From a virus: a stretch of DNA of 64,000 nucleotides. The position numbers were made by a program, and so were the translations under genes. Shown here piece after piece: positions 1 through 8,650 of this stretch. The notes under the pieces are model-generated. The model worked only from the letters and a program-made list of their open reading frames with translations, ran no database searches and was not told the origin of the DNA. The stretch spans positions 1-64,000 of IMG/VR virus record IMGVR_UViG_3300015263_000653. One strand, 5' to 3'. Position 1 is the stretch's first letter; every line of letters starts with the position of its first letter.

Positions 1-23
1 ACACTTCACAGGAGATCGAAATC

Positions 24-743
24 ATGTTTGGACACCAAATCGAAGGCGAGCGAGTTTGTTACTGGGGCGCACGAGCCATCTTCGAGCGTGGCAATATCGA
101 CTTGCTGCACGACCGGCAGTCTGGCGATGCCAACGATGGTCTCGTCAACTGGCTCAACGCCCGTGCTCTGCCGTGGCTCCGTGAGCGAGTCAAGGAAATC
201 GGGCTGGCGACCAACGATCCGCAGGAGATCGTGCTGAGCGAATTCAAGTACGAACTGCGTGCCAGCACCCATGCGTCCTACGGCTACCTTTACATTGGTG
301 CCGTCGAATGGCCCCAAGTGCCGTGCGAGCCGCACATCAACACGGCGACCAAAGTTGAGGAACCGGTTGTCTCGTGCAACGGTCAGATGTTCGTGGTGGA
401 CCCCGGCATGGCAGAAGTTGGCACTGAAGGGGTTGTCAAAGTGAACGGCATCGGCCCGGCGAAGGTGGTCGGATATTACAATGAGAACTATGCCGATCCC
501 TACAAGCTGGCCTGCCTCATGGTGGTGATGCTCTCGCCGCCCGACTGGTGGATCGCCCAGCGTCAGGAAGACGAGATTCGCAAGCTCGTGAAGTCTGGCA
601 AGATGCCCGCCAAGCGTGGGACGAAGCCGGAACATGGTGTCGGATCGCCAGCAGCGGTCAAGGAATACCGTAAGAACTGGAAGCCGTCGCCCTGTCCAAT
701 CTGGTCGAACGACTTCAAGACAGACAAGGCCGAAGCGGCGTAA
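24..743 (+). CDS. hypothetical protein, 239 aa
   Basis: The start is preceded by AGGAGATCG, the conserved Shine-Dalgarno of this region. The sequence is rich in Trp and Pro with a basic, Lys/Trp-containing C-terminus (KNWKPSPCPIW). There are no membrane segments and no recognised domain. Bases 1-23 are the tail of a leader whose element core lies outside the window. The TAA stop overlaps the first visible element core. Confidence 0.85.
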   Translation: MFGHQIEGERVCYWGARAIFERGNIDLLHDRQSGDANDGLVNWLNARALPWLRERVKEIGLATNDPQEIVLSEFKYELRASTHASYGYLYIGAVEWPQVPCEPHINTATKVEEPVVSCNGQMFVVDPGMAEVGTEGVVKVNGIGPAKVVGYYNENYADPYKLACLMVVMLSPPDWWIAQRQEDEIRKLVKSGKMPAKRGTKPEHGVGSPAAVKEYRKNWKPSPCPIWSNDFKTDKAEAA

Positions 744-789
744 CACCCGCTTCGATCTTGTAACACACAACACACACTGGAGACCAACC

Positions 790-1080
790 ATGACAGCTTT
801 CGTTGACAGCCCGGAGAAGGCCCGGCAAGACGCCGCTTTGACCAACCTCTGGTATCACGAAGACCAGTTCCGTGAATTCTTCACCAGTCCGTTCGATCAG
901 TACAAAGATCGCATCGGCCAACGCTTCACGGTGTTGGGTCACGACACCGAAGCGGAACAAGACGTGGTGGACGGTGGTGGCAACTTCGAGGAAATGTACA
1001 AGATTCGCTTCGAGGATGGCACCGAGATCACCGCTTGGGGACATGAAGTCTGCCTGCTCGACTACGACAAGTGCAAGTAA
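790..1080 (+). CDS. small hypothetical protein with possible SH3/KOW-like fold, 96 aa
   Basis: The start ATG follows CTGGAGACCAACC. Residues about 45-90 read as short beta strands separated by turns (GQRFTVLGHD, MYKIRFEDGTEITAWGHEV), a pattern common in small SH3/KOW-like barrels of phage accessory proteins. This is inference from pattern only. The longer frame starting at 616 is an out-of-frame overlap with the previous gene and is not used. Confidence 0.8.
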   Translation: MTAFVDSPEKARQDAALTNLWYHEDQFREFFTSPFDQYKDRIGQRFTVLGHDTEAEQDVVDGGGNFEEMYKIRFEDGTEITAWGHEVCLLDYDKCK

Positions 1081-1124
1081 CACCCACTTGTTGAGAGTCA
1101 ACCACAACACACTGGAGATCGACG

Positions 1125-1505
1125 ATGAAAGCACGAAACGCCCTGAAACTGATTCTGGAACTGCACCACAACCCGGATTGCAGTCCCACAGACAAGGTGG
1201 CTCTGGCCCCAATGACGTTGCGACAAGTGCGGGAAGCATTGGCTGAAATCGACGCCGATGATCCCCGTGTCAAGATGATCCGCAACGACCCGAAGGTGGG
1301 CAAGGGAACATGCACCAGCATCGACGAAGCCAACACCGACACCGAGTTGGTGGACAGGATGAACGAAGATGGTGTAACTCCGCTCAATGCTGTAAAATGG
1401 GCGAGAGAGTGTGAAGGTCTCTCGCTGGAACAGGGACTCAACCAACGGTGGGGCGAGGATGACGACCCCCAGTTGAAACGGTATCACGAATTTCACCAAG
1501 ACTGA
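1125..1505 (+). CDS. hypothetical protein, 126 aa
   Basis: The start follows GGAGATCGACG. The protein is largely helical and charged, and has no membrane segment or recognised motif. The next gene follows after only 7 nt and without an element, so these two genes probably share one transcript and may be translationally coupled. Confidence 0.8.
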   Translation: MKARNALKLILELHHNPDCSPTDKVALAPMTLRQVREALAEIDADDPRVKMIRNDPKVGKGTCTSIDEANTDTELVDRMNEDGVTPLNAVKWARECEGLSLEQGLNQRWGEDDDPQLKRYHEFHQD

Positions 1506-1512
1506 GGAACCA

Positions 1513-1779
1513 ATGGCGCACGACCCGGAACTCGATCACCTGATTTACGATGGCATGGCTGTGAGCGACGGTCACACCACCATCGGATCGGTACGACCGA
1601 CAGGTAATGTCAGTGAATTGCCGCCGCTCACCCCGGAGCGGTTGCAAGACTGCCTCAGAGTGTTGAAGCATCTGGAGTCGATCAACCCCAAACTGCTGAC
1701 TGATCGTGAGCGGGAATGGGCAGATTTTGTTCGCTTCAAGATCGACGACTGGAACTCCGACTATGATCCACCCGAATAA
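1513..1779 (+). CDS. hypothetical protein, 88 aa
   Basis: The start is supported by GAGG at the end of the previous gene. This is one of the few junctions in the array without the element. The sequence is acidic (ends DYDPPE) and has no recognised domain. Confidence 0.75.
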   Translation: MAHDPELDHLIYDGMAVSDGHTTIGSVRPTGNVSELPPLTPERLQDCLRVLKHLESINPKLLTDREREWADFVRFKIDDWNSDYDPPE

Positions 1780-1830
1780 CACCCGCTTGGTCGGTATCAC
1801 CAACACAACTTTTGCACTGGAGACCGACCA

Positions 1831-2265
1831 ATGAACCACTCAACCGAACCGCTTAGCGACGAAGTTCTCGCCGATCACTTTCGGCAACATGCTCCCGCCA
1901 TCGTGAAGTCATTGCAGGAAGCGGGACAACGCTTCCTTGGCGACAAGGCTCCGAGCATCGAATATCTGGAAACCGATCCCGTCATCCGCATCGACGGGAG
2001 TTTGGTGGACATTTCCCCGGACGATCAAGAACAGAAGTCGATTGGCCGAACGCTCCACGTTCCCGCCTTCGCCGTGGTGACTTACAAGCACTATGCGGCG
2101 ACTCGTGAGGAACCGGAAGACTGGGATGAAGTCCATCTGGAGACCGTTCGTGGTGTCCACAACGTGGCCCATGCCGCTCTGTCACACTGGTTTCGGTTGA
2201 CGACCGAAAGCTACTTCGACGCCGAAGGTGAAGCGGCTGCCTATGCTGAAATGGAAACCGACTAA
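1831..2265 (+). CDS. hypothetical protein, 144 aa
   Basis: The start follows CTGGAGACCGACCA. The sequence is acidic with mixed helix and strand, and reads VIRIDGSLVDISPDD in the middle. No family recognised. Full elements stand on both sides. Confidence 0.8.
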   Translation: MNHSTEPLSDEVLADHFRQHAPAIVKSLQEAGQRFLGDKAPSIEYLETDPVIRIDGSLVDISPDDQEQKSIGRTLHVPAFAVVTYKHYAATREEPEDWDEVHLETVRGVHNVAHAALSHWFRLTTESYFDAEGEAAAYAEMETD

Positions 2266-2301
2266 CACCCGCTTGAACAGCACAACACCACAGGAGAACA
2301 A

Positions 2302-2532
2302 ATGAGTCAGAAACCCGAACTGTATCACGGCATCGAAGTCGCAACGGATGGATGCTACCATCTGTATGTTTCGACCGATGAAAACGAAGTGAACGAACAC
2401 TTCGCCGAACTCCGCAGGATGCTCGGCGATGAAATCGAGACCTACAGTCTCGGTACGATGGAAGCAACGTCGGTCGATGAAGCACTCGACAAGATTCGGG
2501 CAGGTGACTGGGATTATACCCAGTTGTGTTGA
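2302..2532 (+). CDS. small hypothetical protein, 76 aa
   Basis: The start follows CAGGAGAACAA. The C-terminal codons (GDWDYTQLC) lie on the first copy of the duplicated palindrome CTGGGATTATACCCAG. No family recognised. Confidence 0.75.
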   Translation: MSQKPELYHGIEVATDGCYHLYVSTDENEVNEHFAELRRMLGDEIETYSLGTMEATSVDEALDKIRAGDWDYTQLC

Positions 2533-2573
2533 TACCAATTTAGGAGACAACCCAATGCTGGGATTATACCCAG
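2508..2573. repeat. duplicated 16-bp palindrome
   Basis: CTGGGATTATACCCAG occurs at 2508-2523 and again at 2558-2573, with its start points 50 bp apart. Each copy is an inverted repeat (CTGGG/CCCAG around ATTATA). The second copy is followed at once by another hairpin (AGCACTG 2572-2578 / CAGTGCT 2583-2589) and then an element core at 2590. It could be an operator pair or a local duplication. Confidence 0.85.
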
Positions 2574-2641
2574 CACTGACGCCAGTGCTAACACCCGCTT
2601 ACAAGACACACAACACACAACCCCGTTCAGGAGATCAAACC

Positions 2642-3235
2642 ATGTTGGAATTGTTTCAGAAAGACGTTGCTGGTGCTCTGGCACTCGTGCTCGATCTGGC
2701 ACAACAGAATGTCATCGAAGATGATGAAATGGCCGACGAAGCCGCCGAACAGGAGAAAGCCATCGAGACGGTTCAGGAATATCTGAATCTGCTCAACGAT
2801 GGCACCGACCTGACGCAAGCCGCCGTCGCCCTCGAAGAACTCGCCGGTGTGGACGTGGATACGTTCATGGATCGGGTCGAGAACGGCAACGATGATTACC
2901 TCGGCTGGTGGAAGCCGCTCTATGAGAAGATGGCAAGGCTGATCGAAGCGGCGAAGCAACCCCGCATCCTCGAAGTCCCGTTGCAAGGTCATGTCGTTCG
3001 CCTCTATCCCAGCGGCGACGGCGCACCGAACAACAAGCCGGTCCTCAAGGTGTTCAAGCTGGTGGAAGGGGAGCGTGTTCCGCTCGCCAGCATCGAACTC
3101 TCGGATTACGCCAGCATGGCCCAATACTTCCATGAGGAAGACATGATCGAAAATCTCGGTCTGGACCGTGACAGTCGCCAGTTCAAGAGCCGGGTCAAGG
3201 CGACTCGCAAGGCACTGGGCTACTCTCAACCCTAA
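2642..3235 (+). CDS. hypothetical protein, 197 aa
   Basis: The start follows AGGAGATCAAACC. The N-terminal half is acidic and helical (EDDEMADEAAEQEKAIETVQ) and the C-terminal half is mixed. An in-frame ATG at 2555 with its own GGAG would add 29 residues read through the element. The first start matches the rest of the array better. Confidence 0.8.
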   Translation: MLELFQKDVAGALALVLDLAQQNVIEDDEMADEAAEQEKAIETVQEYLNLLNDGTDLTQAAVALEELAGVDVDTFMDRVENGNDDYLGWWKPLYEKMARLIEAAKQPRILEVPLQGHVVRLYPSGDGAPNNKPVLKVFKLVEGERVPLASIELSDYASMAQYFHEEDMIENLGLDRDSRQFKSRVKATRKALGYSQP

Positions 3236-3248
3236 CACCCGCTTGTGA

Positions 3249-3273
3249 GCCGGGGAGAACTACTCTCCCCGGC
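3249..3273 (+). other. hairpin after element (CCGGGGAG family)
   Basis: GCCGGGGAG at 3249-3257 pairs with CTCCCCGGC at 3265-3273, directly after the element core at 3234. There is no T-tract, so it is not a classic intrinsic terminator. Related hairpins occur at 4778, 13124, 17178 and 19815. Confidence 0.85.
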
Positions 3274-3301
3274 ATCACACAACACACAACTGGAGATCGC
3301 T

Positions 3302-3808
3302 TTGGAAAACAACCTCCTCAAAACTCGCTTCGCCGTTCTCATTGAGACCACTCGTGGCGAGATCAAGATCGAACAGGCTGCTGACGAGAACACCGTGGGC
3401 TACCACTACAAGCCCATCGACAAACACGACCCGTATTTCAATGGGCCGATCACCGTCAACCCCACTGGCACGGTCAAACGCAAGCAAGTTGAAGAGGCAT
3501 TGACCCGCTCTTGGATCGAGCCGACGCCGGAAGCCTGCGAACAGGTGGAAGACGCCGCCTGCCTCGTTCATGCTCTGGTCGCTGCCCACAAGATGGAAGA
3601 CGTTGCCGTTCAGATGACTTCCGACGAATTCGGTGGTGAGCGATTTGGACCCTACACCACGGGCGCAAATGCCCTCAGTGCCATCGTTCGGCTGGCCGAA
3701 AAAGCCGATGAAGATCACGTCGAACGGACTATCGGACTGCTCGTCAACCCGGAAGAAACTGACGACGACGAAGATGATGATGATTTCGATGTTGGTGGGG
3801 AAGGATAA
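3302..3808 (+). CDS. hypothetical protein with acidic tail, 168 aa
   Basis: TTG is chosen as start because GGAGATCGC stands directly before it. The upstream in-frame GTG at 3245 has no ribosome site and would translate the hairpin. The last 20 residues are almost all Asp/Glu (EETDDDEDDDDFDV), a DNA-mimic-like or solubilising tail. No family recognised. Confidence 0.75.
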   Translation: MENNLLKTRFAVLIETTRGEIKIEQAADENTVGYHYKPIDKHDPYFNGPITVNPTGTVKRKQVEEALTRSWIEPTPEACEQVEDAACLVHALVAAHKMEDVAVQMTSDEFGGERFGPYTTGANALSAIVRLAEKADEDHVERTIGLLVNPEETDDDEDDDDFDVGGEG

Positions 3809-3811
3809 CCC

Positions 3812-3928
3812 ATGTGTCGTTGCCGAAAGAAAACCGCCAACGTACACTGGGTGAGATACCCCAGCGGCATCTGGAAAGCGATTTGTCTGGCTTGCTTCTG
3901 TCTTCGGTCTGACAGATACACCAGATAA
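3812..3928 (+). CDS. tiny Cys-rich protein, 38 aa
   Basis: GGGGAAGG lies 6 nt before the ATG. The protein begins MCRCRKK and contains CLACFC, so six Cys in 38 residues could bind a metal. Its TAA overlaps the element at 3927. No element separates it from the upstream gene (3 nt gap), which suggests co-translation. Confidence 0.65.
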   Translation: MCRCRKKTANVHWVRYPSGIWKAICLACFCLRSDRYTR

Positions 3929-3977
3929 CACCCGCTTGAACATCGTCAACAACACAACCCTTTCAGGAGATCGCAGA

Positions 3978-4766
3978 ATGAGCTTTATGAAACCCCAACG
4001 CTTCAGCGACCTGTCTCCGACCGACATCTTCTATGACACGCATCGTCATGGATTTGACAACAAGGAGCAAGTCTGGATGAAGGTCACGGGCAATGCCGAT
4101 TTCAACGTCATCAGTGACGACGGCACTCGCACCGGCAAGATGCCCGAAGACAAGATGGTGACGGTCATCCGCAAGAAAATCCACATCCTCGATCTGCGTC
4201 AAGGCGACCAGTGCTGCATGGTGGCACACCTCGGCATCGGCTATATGACCTGCACCGTGCTGAAGATCGAAGACAAAGACGGTTATCGTCACATCACGTT
4301 CATCCGGCCCCTGATTCACGCCAGCGGTTTCGGTACGACCTGTCCCAGCGGATATGTCCACACCGAGAAGTTCACGGCAATGGTTCGCTGCGATGATCGG
4401 AAGCGGGACGATTACTACCATCTGGTCGGCGTCGATACCAGTGCCGTCTATGACGAATACAAGCTGGTTCTCAGCGGTGGTGGCTGTGCCAATCGGCATC
4501 GCATGGCAGTTTACATGCAACTGATGGGCGACAAGCGAAGCATCGCCGAAATCCTCTGCATGGATGGACTCAAGATCAACTCCGAGTGTATCGGCCTGCT
4601 GATGAACAACTTCATCAAGGTGCGGGAGATTCCCCCGGAATACCCGGATCGTGATGACGAAGCCGAAAGCCGGTTCATCAAGGAACTGCAAGCCAAGGCC
4701 GATCACACGAAGTGGGAACGCAAGTACCTCGGCATGGTCGAAGCAAGCCGGGCGAAACTCGTCTGA
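3978..4766 (+). CDS. hypothetical protein, 262 aa
   Basis: The start follows AGGAGATCGCAGA. This is one of the largest proteins of the array, with mixed alpha/beta content and several Cys and His (CCMVAHLGIGYMTC, GGGCANRHR). No recognised catalytic motif or membrane segment. It ends TGA, giving a TGACACCCGCTTG form of the element. Confidence 0.85.
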   Translation: MSFMKPQRFSDLSPTDIFYDTHRHGFDNKEQVWMKVTGNADFNVISDDGTRTGKMPEDKMVTVIRKKIHILDLRQGDQCCMVAHLGIGYMTCTVLKIEDKDGYRHITFIRPLIHASGFGTTCPSGYVHTEKFTAMVRCDDRKRDDYYHLVGVDTSAVYDEYKLVLSGGGCANRHRMAVYMQLMGDKRSIAEILCMDGLKINSECIGLLMNNFIKVREIPPEYPDRDDEAESRFIKELQAKADHTKWERKYLGMVEASRAKLV

Positions 4767-4777
4767 CACCCGCTTGG

Positions 4778-4808
4778 ATACCATCGGGGAACAACTCCCC
4801 GATGGTAT
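4778..4808 (+). other. hairpin after element (CGGGG family)
   Basis: ATACCATCGGGG 4778-4789 pairs perfectly with CCCCGATGGTAT 4797-4808. It is followed by CCAAAATTTGT, a short motif that recurs after hairpins at 13150 and 19846. Confidence 0.9.
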
Positions 4809-4837
4809 TCCAAAATTTGTATTCAGGAGACAACGGA

Positions 4838-5104
4838 ATGACAACCAAAACCGTCGATGAACTCATGCAAGATTTGGAGAGAAGCGAAAGGGATTTGACT
4901 CTCTCCATGATGCGGCGTGCAATCGCCCATGTCAAGCTGATCGACCCAGAACTCTTCTGGGACGTGTATGAAACCGTGGTGCATTTCACGGGCGACTTCC
5001 CCGAAGACGAAGGCTGGGGAACTTCGGATACCAGTGCCGTCCTGCGTGCTGTCTCCGAGCGGATCGACGCCGTAAAAGCCTATCAGCAGCAAACACCCGC
5101 TTGA
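4838..5104 (+). CDS. hypothetical protein, 88 aa
   Basis: The start follows CAGGAGACAACGGA. The protein is helical and acidic. Its final codons run into the element core at 5092 in the Thr-Pro-Ala frame, and it stops at the TGA formed by CTTGA. Here the stop is inside the element rather than at its left edge. Confidence 0.8.
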   Translation: MTTKTVDELMQDLERSERDLTLSMMRRAIAHVKLIDPELFWDVYETVVHFTGDFPEDEGWGTSDTSAVLRAVSERIDAVKAYQQQTPA

Positions 5105-5142
5105 AGCGAAGACAACACAACACCAATCAGGAGATCGCCAAC

Positions 5143-5382
5143 ATGGCACACTTTGCACCGGAACATCAAGAACTGATCGAGAAGCACAACTTGGGAGAAG
5201 GCTCGATCATCGGTGGCCCACTCTACGATCCTCGACGGTTCACCCCCGTTTGCACTCCAGAACTCGAAGCCGATCTGGTCAGGCTCAACATCCCGTTCGA
5301 TAGAACACGAGCCGACAACAAGCAACATCCCGACTACGGCAAGCCGCTGTTCGAGTTTGTCATCTACAAGCAACGTGACTGA
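5143..5382 (+). CDS. hypothetical protein, 79 aa
   Basis: The start follows AGGAGATCGCCAAC. No recognised domain. The sequence is Pro/His-containing (HQELIEKHN, GGPLYDPRRFTPV). It ends TGA, fused to the next element. Confidence 0.8.
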   Translation: MAHFAPEHQELIEKHNLGEGSIIGGPLYDPRRFTPVCTPELEADLVRLNIPFDRTRADNKQHPDYGKPLFEFVIYKQRD

Positions 5383-5425
5383 CACCCGCTTGGTGGGAGT
5401 CAACAACACACACCGGAGATCGCAA

Positions 5426-5791
5426 ATGATGACCGACGAAATCACACAGGAAACGCTCGACAAAGCCGCCGAATTGGGACGGGAAATGGCGAAGCGGGAC
5501 ACTTGGATTCAAGCTGTTCACGATGTGCGAGTGGACAACCCGAACGACTTCGGGGAATACCAGCAAGCCCATCGTGCCGCTTGGGAAGAGACCTGCCAAT
5601 GGGAGCAACTGTGGGGCAGTCGCCTCACAACTCTCACCGAAGAGGCAGCCGAAGCCCAAGACGTGGACAAGTCAACGAACTGGGAAGCGTGGTACTACGG
5701 TTTCTACGATCCCGCCAAAGATGCCATGTGGGATGCGTGGGAAGAGGAACGAGACCTCGCTGCCTACTGGAAACAGAACGTCGCCAAGTAA
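5426..5791 (+). CDS. hypothetical Trp-rich helical protein, 121 aa
   Basis: Tandem ATGATG follows CCGGAGATCGCAA. The sequence is strongly helical with many Trp (AWEETCQWEQLWGS, NWEAWYYGFYDPAKDAMWDAW), as seen in small phage proteins of unknown function. No metal or catalytic motif. Confidence 0.8.
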   Translation: MMTDEITQETLDKAAELGREMAKRDTWIQAVHDVRVDNPNDFGEYQQAHRAAWEETCQWEQLWGSRLTTLTEEAAEAQDVDKSTNWEAWYYGFYDPAKDAMWDAWEEERDLAAYWKQNVAK

Positions 5792-5836
5792 CACCCGCTT
5801 GGTCAGCGTCAACAACATAACCTCATTGGAGTCAAC

Positions 5837-6508
5837 ATGACCATTCAACTTTACGCTCCCGGCGATGGTGCTCTGTCTTTCACGAAGACAGCAAACCAGT
5901 ATGTCGGTAACTGCCGACAAGACGTTGCCACTGGTGAGCCGATCACTCGTGAAGAGGCAGAAGCAAGAGTCGCCGAAGAGGGAGACCGGTTCAAGGATTA
6001 CCTGCTGATCGAGATCGGCAAAGACCAGTCCTACACTCGCATGGTCGAAGCCCCTCGGAAGAAATGGGCAAGGCGAGCCGATCCCCCGGAAATGGTCGAA
6101 GAACTCGTTCTCGTTCCGCCTCAGTTCCGCCTCTGTGCCCCGGTCAAGCGAGTCGGCGATAACAAGCTGCAACTCAATGGCACGGTTTACACCTATGCCG
6201 TGGATGAAAGCAACATTTTCTGGAGTCGGGACGGCGAATACACCGACAACAACCTCTCCATCACGTTCCATCATTGCATCGTGGCGGAAGGCGAAACGCT
6301 GGTCGATGAACCAGACCGAGAACTCCGCAATGTCTCCACCCGTGGCGCACTGCGATGGTTCCTCAACCATGAGGCAATCATTCTCAAGCAGTATCCACAA
6401 CAGGACTCAACGCTGGACGCCACAACTCAGACGTTGAAAGAGACAGTGGCGAGTCTTCGCCGAGCCGGAATGTCCGACGAACAGATCATCGGCCTGACGA
6501 ACGAGTAA
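5837..6508 (+). CDS. hypothetical protein, 223 aa
   Basis: The start follows TTGGAGTCAAC. Mixed alpha/beta, with a C-terminal short helix RRAGMSDEQIIGLTNE that resembles degradation-tag-like or helix-turn segments. No family recognised. The next element (6507) is the short form whose GGAGG itself serves the next start. Confidence 0.8.
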   Translation: MTIQLYAPGDGALSFTKTANQYVGNCRQDVATGEPITREEAEARVAEEGDRFKDYLLIEIGKDQSYTRMVEAPRKKWARRADPPEMVEELVLVPPQFRLCAPVKRVGDNKLQLNGTVYTYAVDESNIFWSRDGEYTDNNLSITFHHCIVAEGETLVDEPDRELRNVSTRGALRWFLNHEAIILKQYPQQDSTLDATTQTLKETVASLRRAGMSDEQIIGLTNE

Positions 6509-6527
6509 CACCCGCTTGGAGGATGTA

Positions 6528-7076
6528 ATGACACCGGACGAACAAATCCAATACCTGCGGGGACTGCAACCCGGAGAGAAGGTGATTGAGACCGAACGAT
6601 CTTCTTGCATGTATGGAAAGACTGGTGTTGTTTACATCAGTGAAAACATCGGCCCCTCTTTTGGCAGCCTTTGTGTCAAGTGGGAAGATGGGATGGGAAC
6701 GTCGGTGACTCACGGGACTCGCAGAATTTCTGACACACAACACACAGGAGATCGCTCAATGTTCAACAAGCCGTTCAAACTGCCTTATATGGGAAGCGAA
6801 TTCGATTGCGTGCTGGTCGAACAGCACTATCGCAATGATCGCCTCGCCATCGAAGTCATCGACCGGGCCGAAGGTGAGCCGTTCACCACCCTCACCGTCA
6901 ACATCCCCGAAGTGCCGCTGGCCGACGACGAGATTCTCGTCAAGACGTGGAGTGAGAACGAGACCATCGCTCCCGCTGTCCTCGCCGCCTTCCCCAATCA
7001 CTTTGAAGATACTGGTCGCACCGTGCCTGCCGGTCATGCCCGTGCCGCCATCTGGAAGATCAAGGGAGCGGCGTAA
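6528..7076 (+). CDS. apparent in-frame fusion of two small genes, 182 aa
   Basis: The start follows CTTGGAGGATGTA. The first 77 codons (beta-rich, GKTGVVYISENIGPS) run without a stop into a second ATG at 6759 that keeps its own leader (ACACACAGGAGATCGCTCA). At the junction a TGA is present but out of frame, and the element core is missing. The second part can therefore be made alone (105 aa) or as a fusion. Loss of the element appears to have merged two genes. Confidence 0.65.
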   Translation: MTPDEQIQYLRGLQPGEKVIETERSSCMYGKTGVVYISENIGPSFGSLCVKWEDGMGTSVTHGTRRISDTQHTGDRSMFNKPFKLPYMGSEFDCVLVEQHYRNDRLAIEVIDRAEGEPFTTLTVNIPEVPLADDEILVKTWSENETIAPAVLAAFPNHFEDTGRTVPAGHARAAIWKIKGAA

Positions 7077-7122
7077 CACCCGCTTGGCTAGAGTACACAC
7101 AACACACTTTCAGGAGATCGCA

Positions 7123-7458
7123 ATGAACAAATCCACGAGCGATATGCTCCACCATCTGTCCAACCTCGAAGTCGATGAATTGGATGCCGCCATCAACCAT
7201 CTGACTCGTGCTCGCAAGAGCCGTGCCGAAATGCGGTCGCTAGTTGCCTTCAAGATCGGCGACAAAGTGACGTTCCCGTGGCACACGAAAGATCAGATGC
7301 ACACCGGAGAATTCGTCGGAACATATCACGAAACCGGCAAGATTTGTGTCGCCAGCGTCATCGACCACGAAGGTAAACCGTATTCTGGAACTTGTGTGGT
7401 CGATGCCCTCAAGGTCGATCACTTGGAAGGCGACGAAGACGAAAAGGAAGCGGCGTAA
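7123..7458 (+). CDS. hypothetical protein with possible SH3-like C-terminus, 111 aa
   Basis: The start follows AGGAGATCGCA. The N-terminus is a helix (LSNLEVDELDAAINHLTRARKSRAEM). It is followed by FKIGDKVTFPWHTKDQ and VGTYHETGKICVASV, the strand pattern of KOW/SH3-like barrels. Acidic end. The function is not known. Confidence 0.8.
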   Translation: MNKSTSDMLHHLSNLEVDELDAAINHLTRARKSRAEMRSLVAFKIGDKVTFPWHTKDQMHTGEFVGTYHETGKICVASVIDHEGKPYSGTCVVDALKVDHLEGDEDEKEAA

Positions 7459-7474
7459 CACCCGCTGGGACAGC

Positions 7475-7840
7475 ATGAACATCGAAACCATCACCAACAT
7501 CGCCAGACGACTCAATCCCGAAACTTTCATCGGGATTGACTATCAACCCGAACAAACTCAAGGAATCAAGTTGGTTGCTTGGTTCAAGTCGGATGAAGGT
7601 CTCCGGGCCTACAAACGACAGTTGATTCGGGGAGAGAACAAAGTTGGCATCGACCTCACAAGTCGCCTGTCAGACAAGCCCGAAACCTTCAACGTCATCG
7701 AGTGGCACAATCCCAGCAACTCGCTTGGAGAAAACCTCACTGCTGAACAGGTGATGGAACTGGGATACAACAATGTCATGTTCGAGCGGGGGAAACAGCG
7801 GGCATGGGTCACAAATTGCTGTGCCTTCAAGTGCCACTAA
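7475..7840 (+). CDS. hypothetical protein, 121 aa
   Basis: The upstream element is the variant CCCGCTGGGACAGC, whose GGGA provides the only ribosome-binding bases. Mixed fold with a Cys-rich end (NCCAFKCH). No family recognised. Confidence 0.75.
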   Translation: MNIETITNIARRLNPETFIGIDYQPEQTQGIKLVAWFKSDEGLRAYKRQLIRGENKVGIDLTSRLSDKPETFNVIEWHNPSNSLGENLTAEQVMELGYNNVMFERGKQRAWVTNCCAFKCH

Positions 7841-7888
7841 CACCCGCTTGTCGGTCATCACAACAACACAACACACAGGAGATCGCAG

Positions 7889-8254
7889 ATGTTTGACCGA
7901 CTGGATATGTCGCCTCGCCGCTTCGCTCGAATGCAAAAGTTGGAATGCGGGGCAAAAGTCCCCAATCCCGACAAGCCGATGGTTCATCCCACTGAGTTTG
8001 GGCCAGACCGGGCGCAGGAGATCGCCGACGCTGCTCATGCCGCCACAACGTGTGGCCCGTGGGTTGACCAGATTGAAGACCAGATGACCGATGGCGAACT
8101 CGTGTTCGTGCTGGTGATTTGGGATCGCCTCAGCGGTAGCTCTTGCTGGATGGATGCGTTCAATCGTATCTGGCGGGGCGAAGTGCAGGCAATGCGAGAC
8201 TCGGAACGCGCCGCACCTGCCGCCTATGCCGCCGCAATGGCGAAACTCGACTAA
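7889..8254 (+). CDS. hypothetical protein, 121 aa
   Basis: The start follows AGGAGATCGCAG. Helical C-terminus rich in Ala (AAPAAYAAAMAKLD). No recognised motif. Full elements on both sides. Confidence 0.8.
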   Translation: MFDRLDMSPRRFARMQKLECGAKVPNPDKPMVHPTEFGPDRAQEIADAAHAATTCGPWVDQIEDQMTDGELVFVLVIWDRLSGSSCWMDAFNRIWRGEVQAMRDSERAAPAAYAAAMAKLD

Positions 8255-8300
8255 CACCCGCTTGGCATCTGTCACAACACAACACACAGGAGATCGAGCC

Positions 8301-8603
8301 ATGTGGGACAAGAATTCAAAGCGTTATCACTTGGGAATCCAAGCATCGGGACACAACCTCTACGAACGTGCCCGATTGTCGGTTTACAACTCATCCAACG
8401 GCAAACTCGAAATTCACGGGTTCGCCATCGGTGGGCAGGACGTGGAAATGATCTACGACCTGTACCTGTCTCGGAGGGATGAACGCAAGCCGACCAAAGA
8501 ACAAATCTCTTTTGTGATTGCCTTCATCTTGGGCATCGCAGAAGGATCGGACCAGCGGACACGGTTGACCGGCAATGGACTGCCGGGACGATACTCCCAC
8601 TAA
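8301..8603 (+). CDS. hypothetical protein, 100 aa
   Basis: The start follows AGGAGATCGAGCC. Beta-rich N-terminal half and a helix near residues 70-85 (TKEQISFVIAFILGIAEG). No family recognised. Confidence 0.8.
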   Translation: MWDKNSKRYHLGIQASGHNLYERARLSVYNSSNGKLEIHGFAIGGQDVEMIYDLYLSRRDERKPTKEQISFVIAFILGIAEGSDQRTRLTGNGLPGRYSH

Positions 8604-8650
8604 CACCCGCTTGGCAAGAGTCAACACAACACACTCTTTCGGAGATCGCC

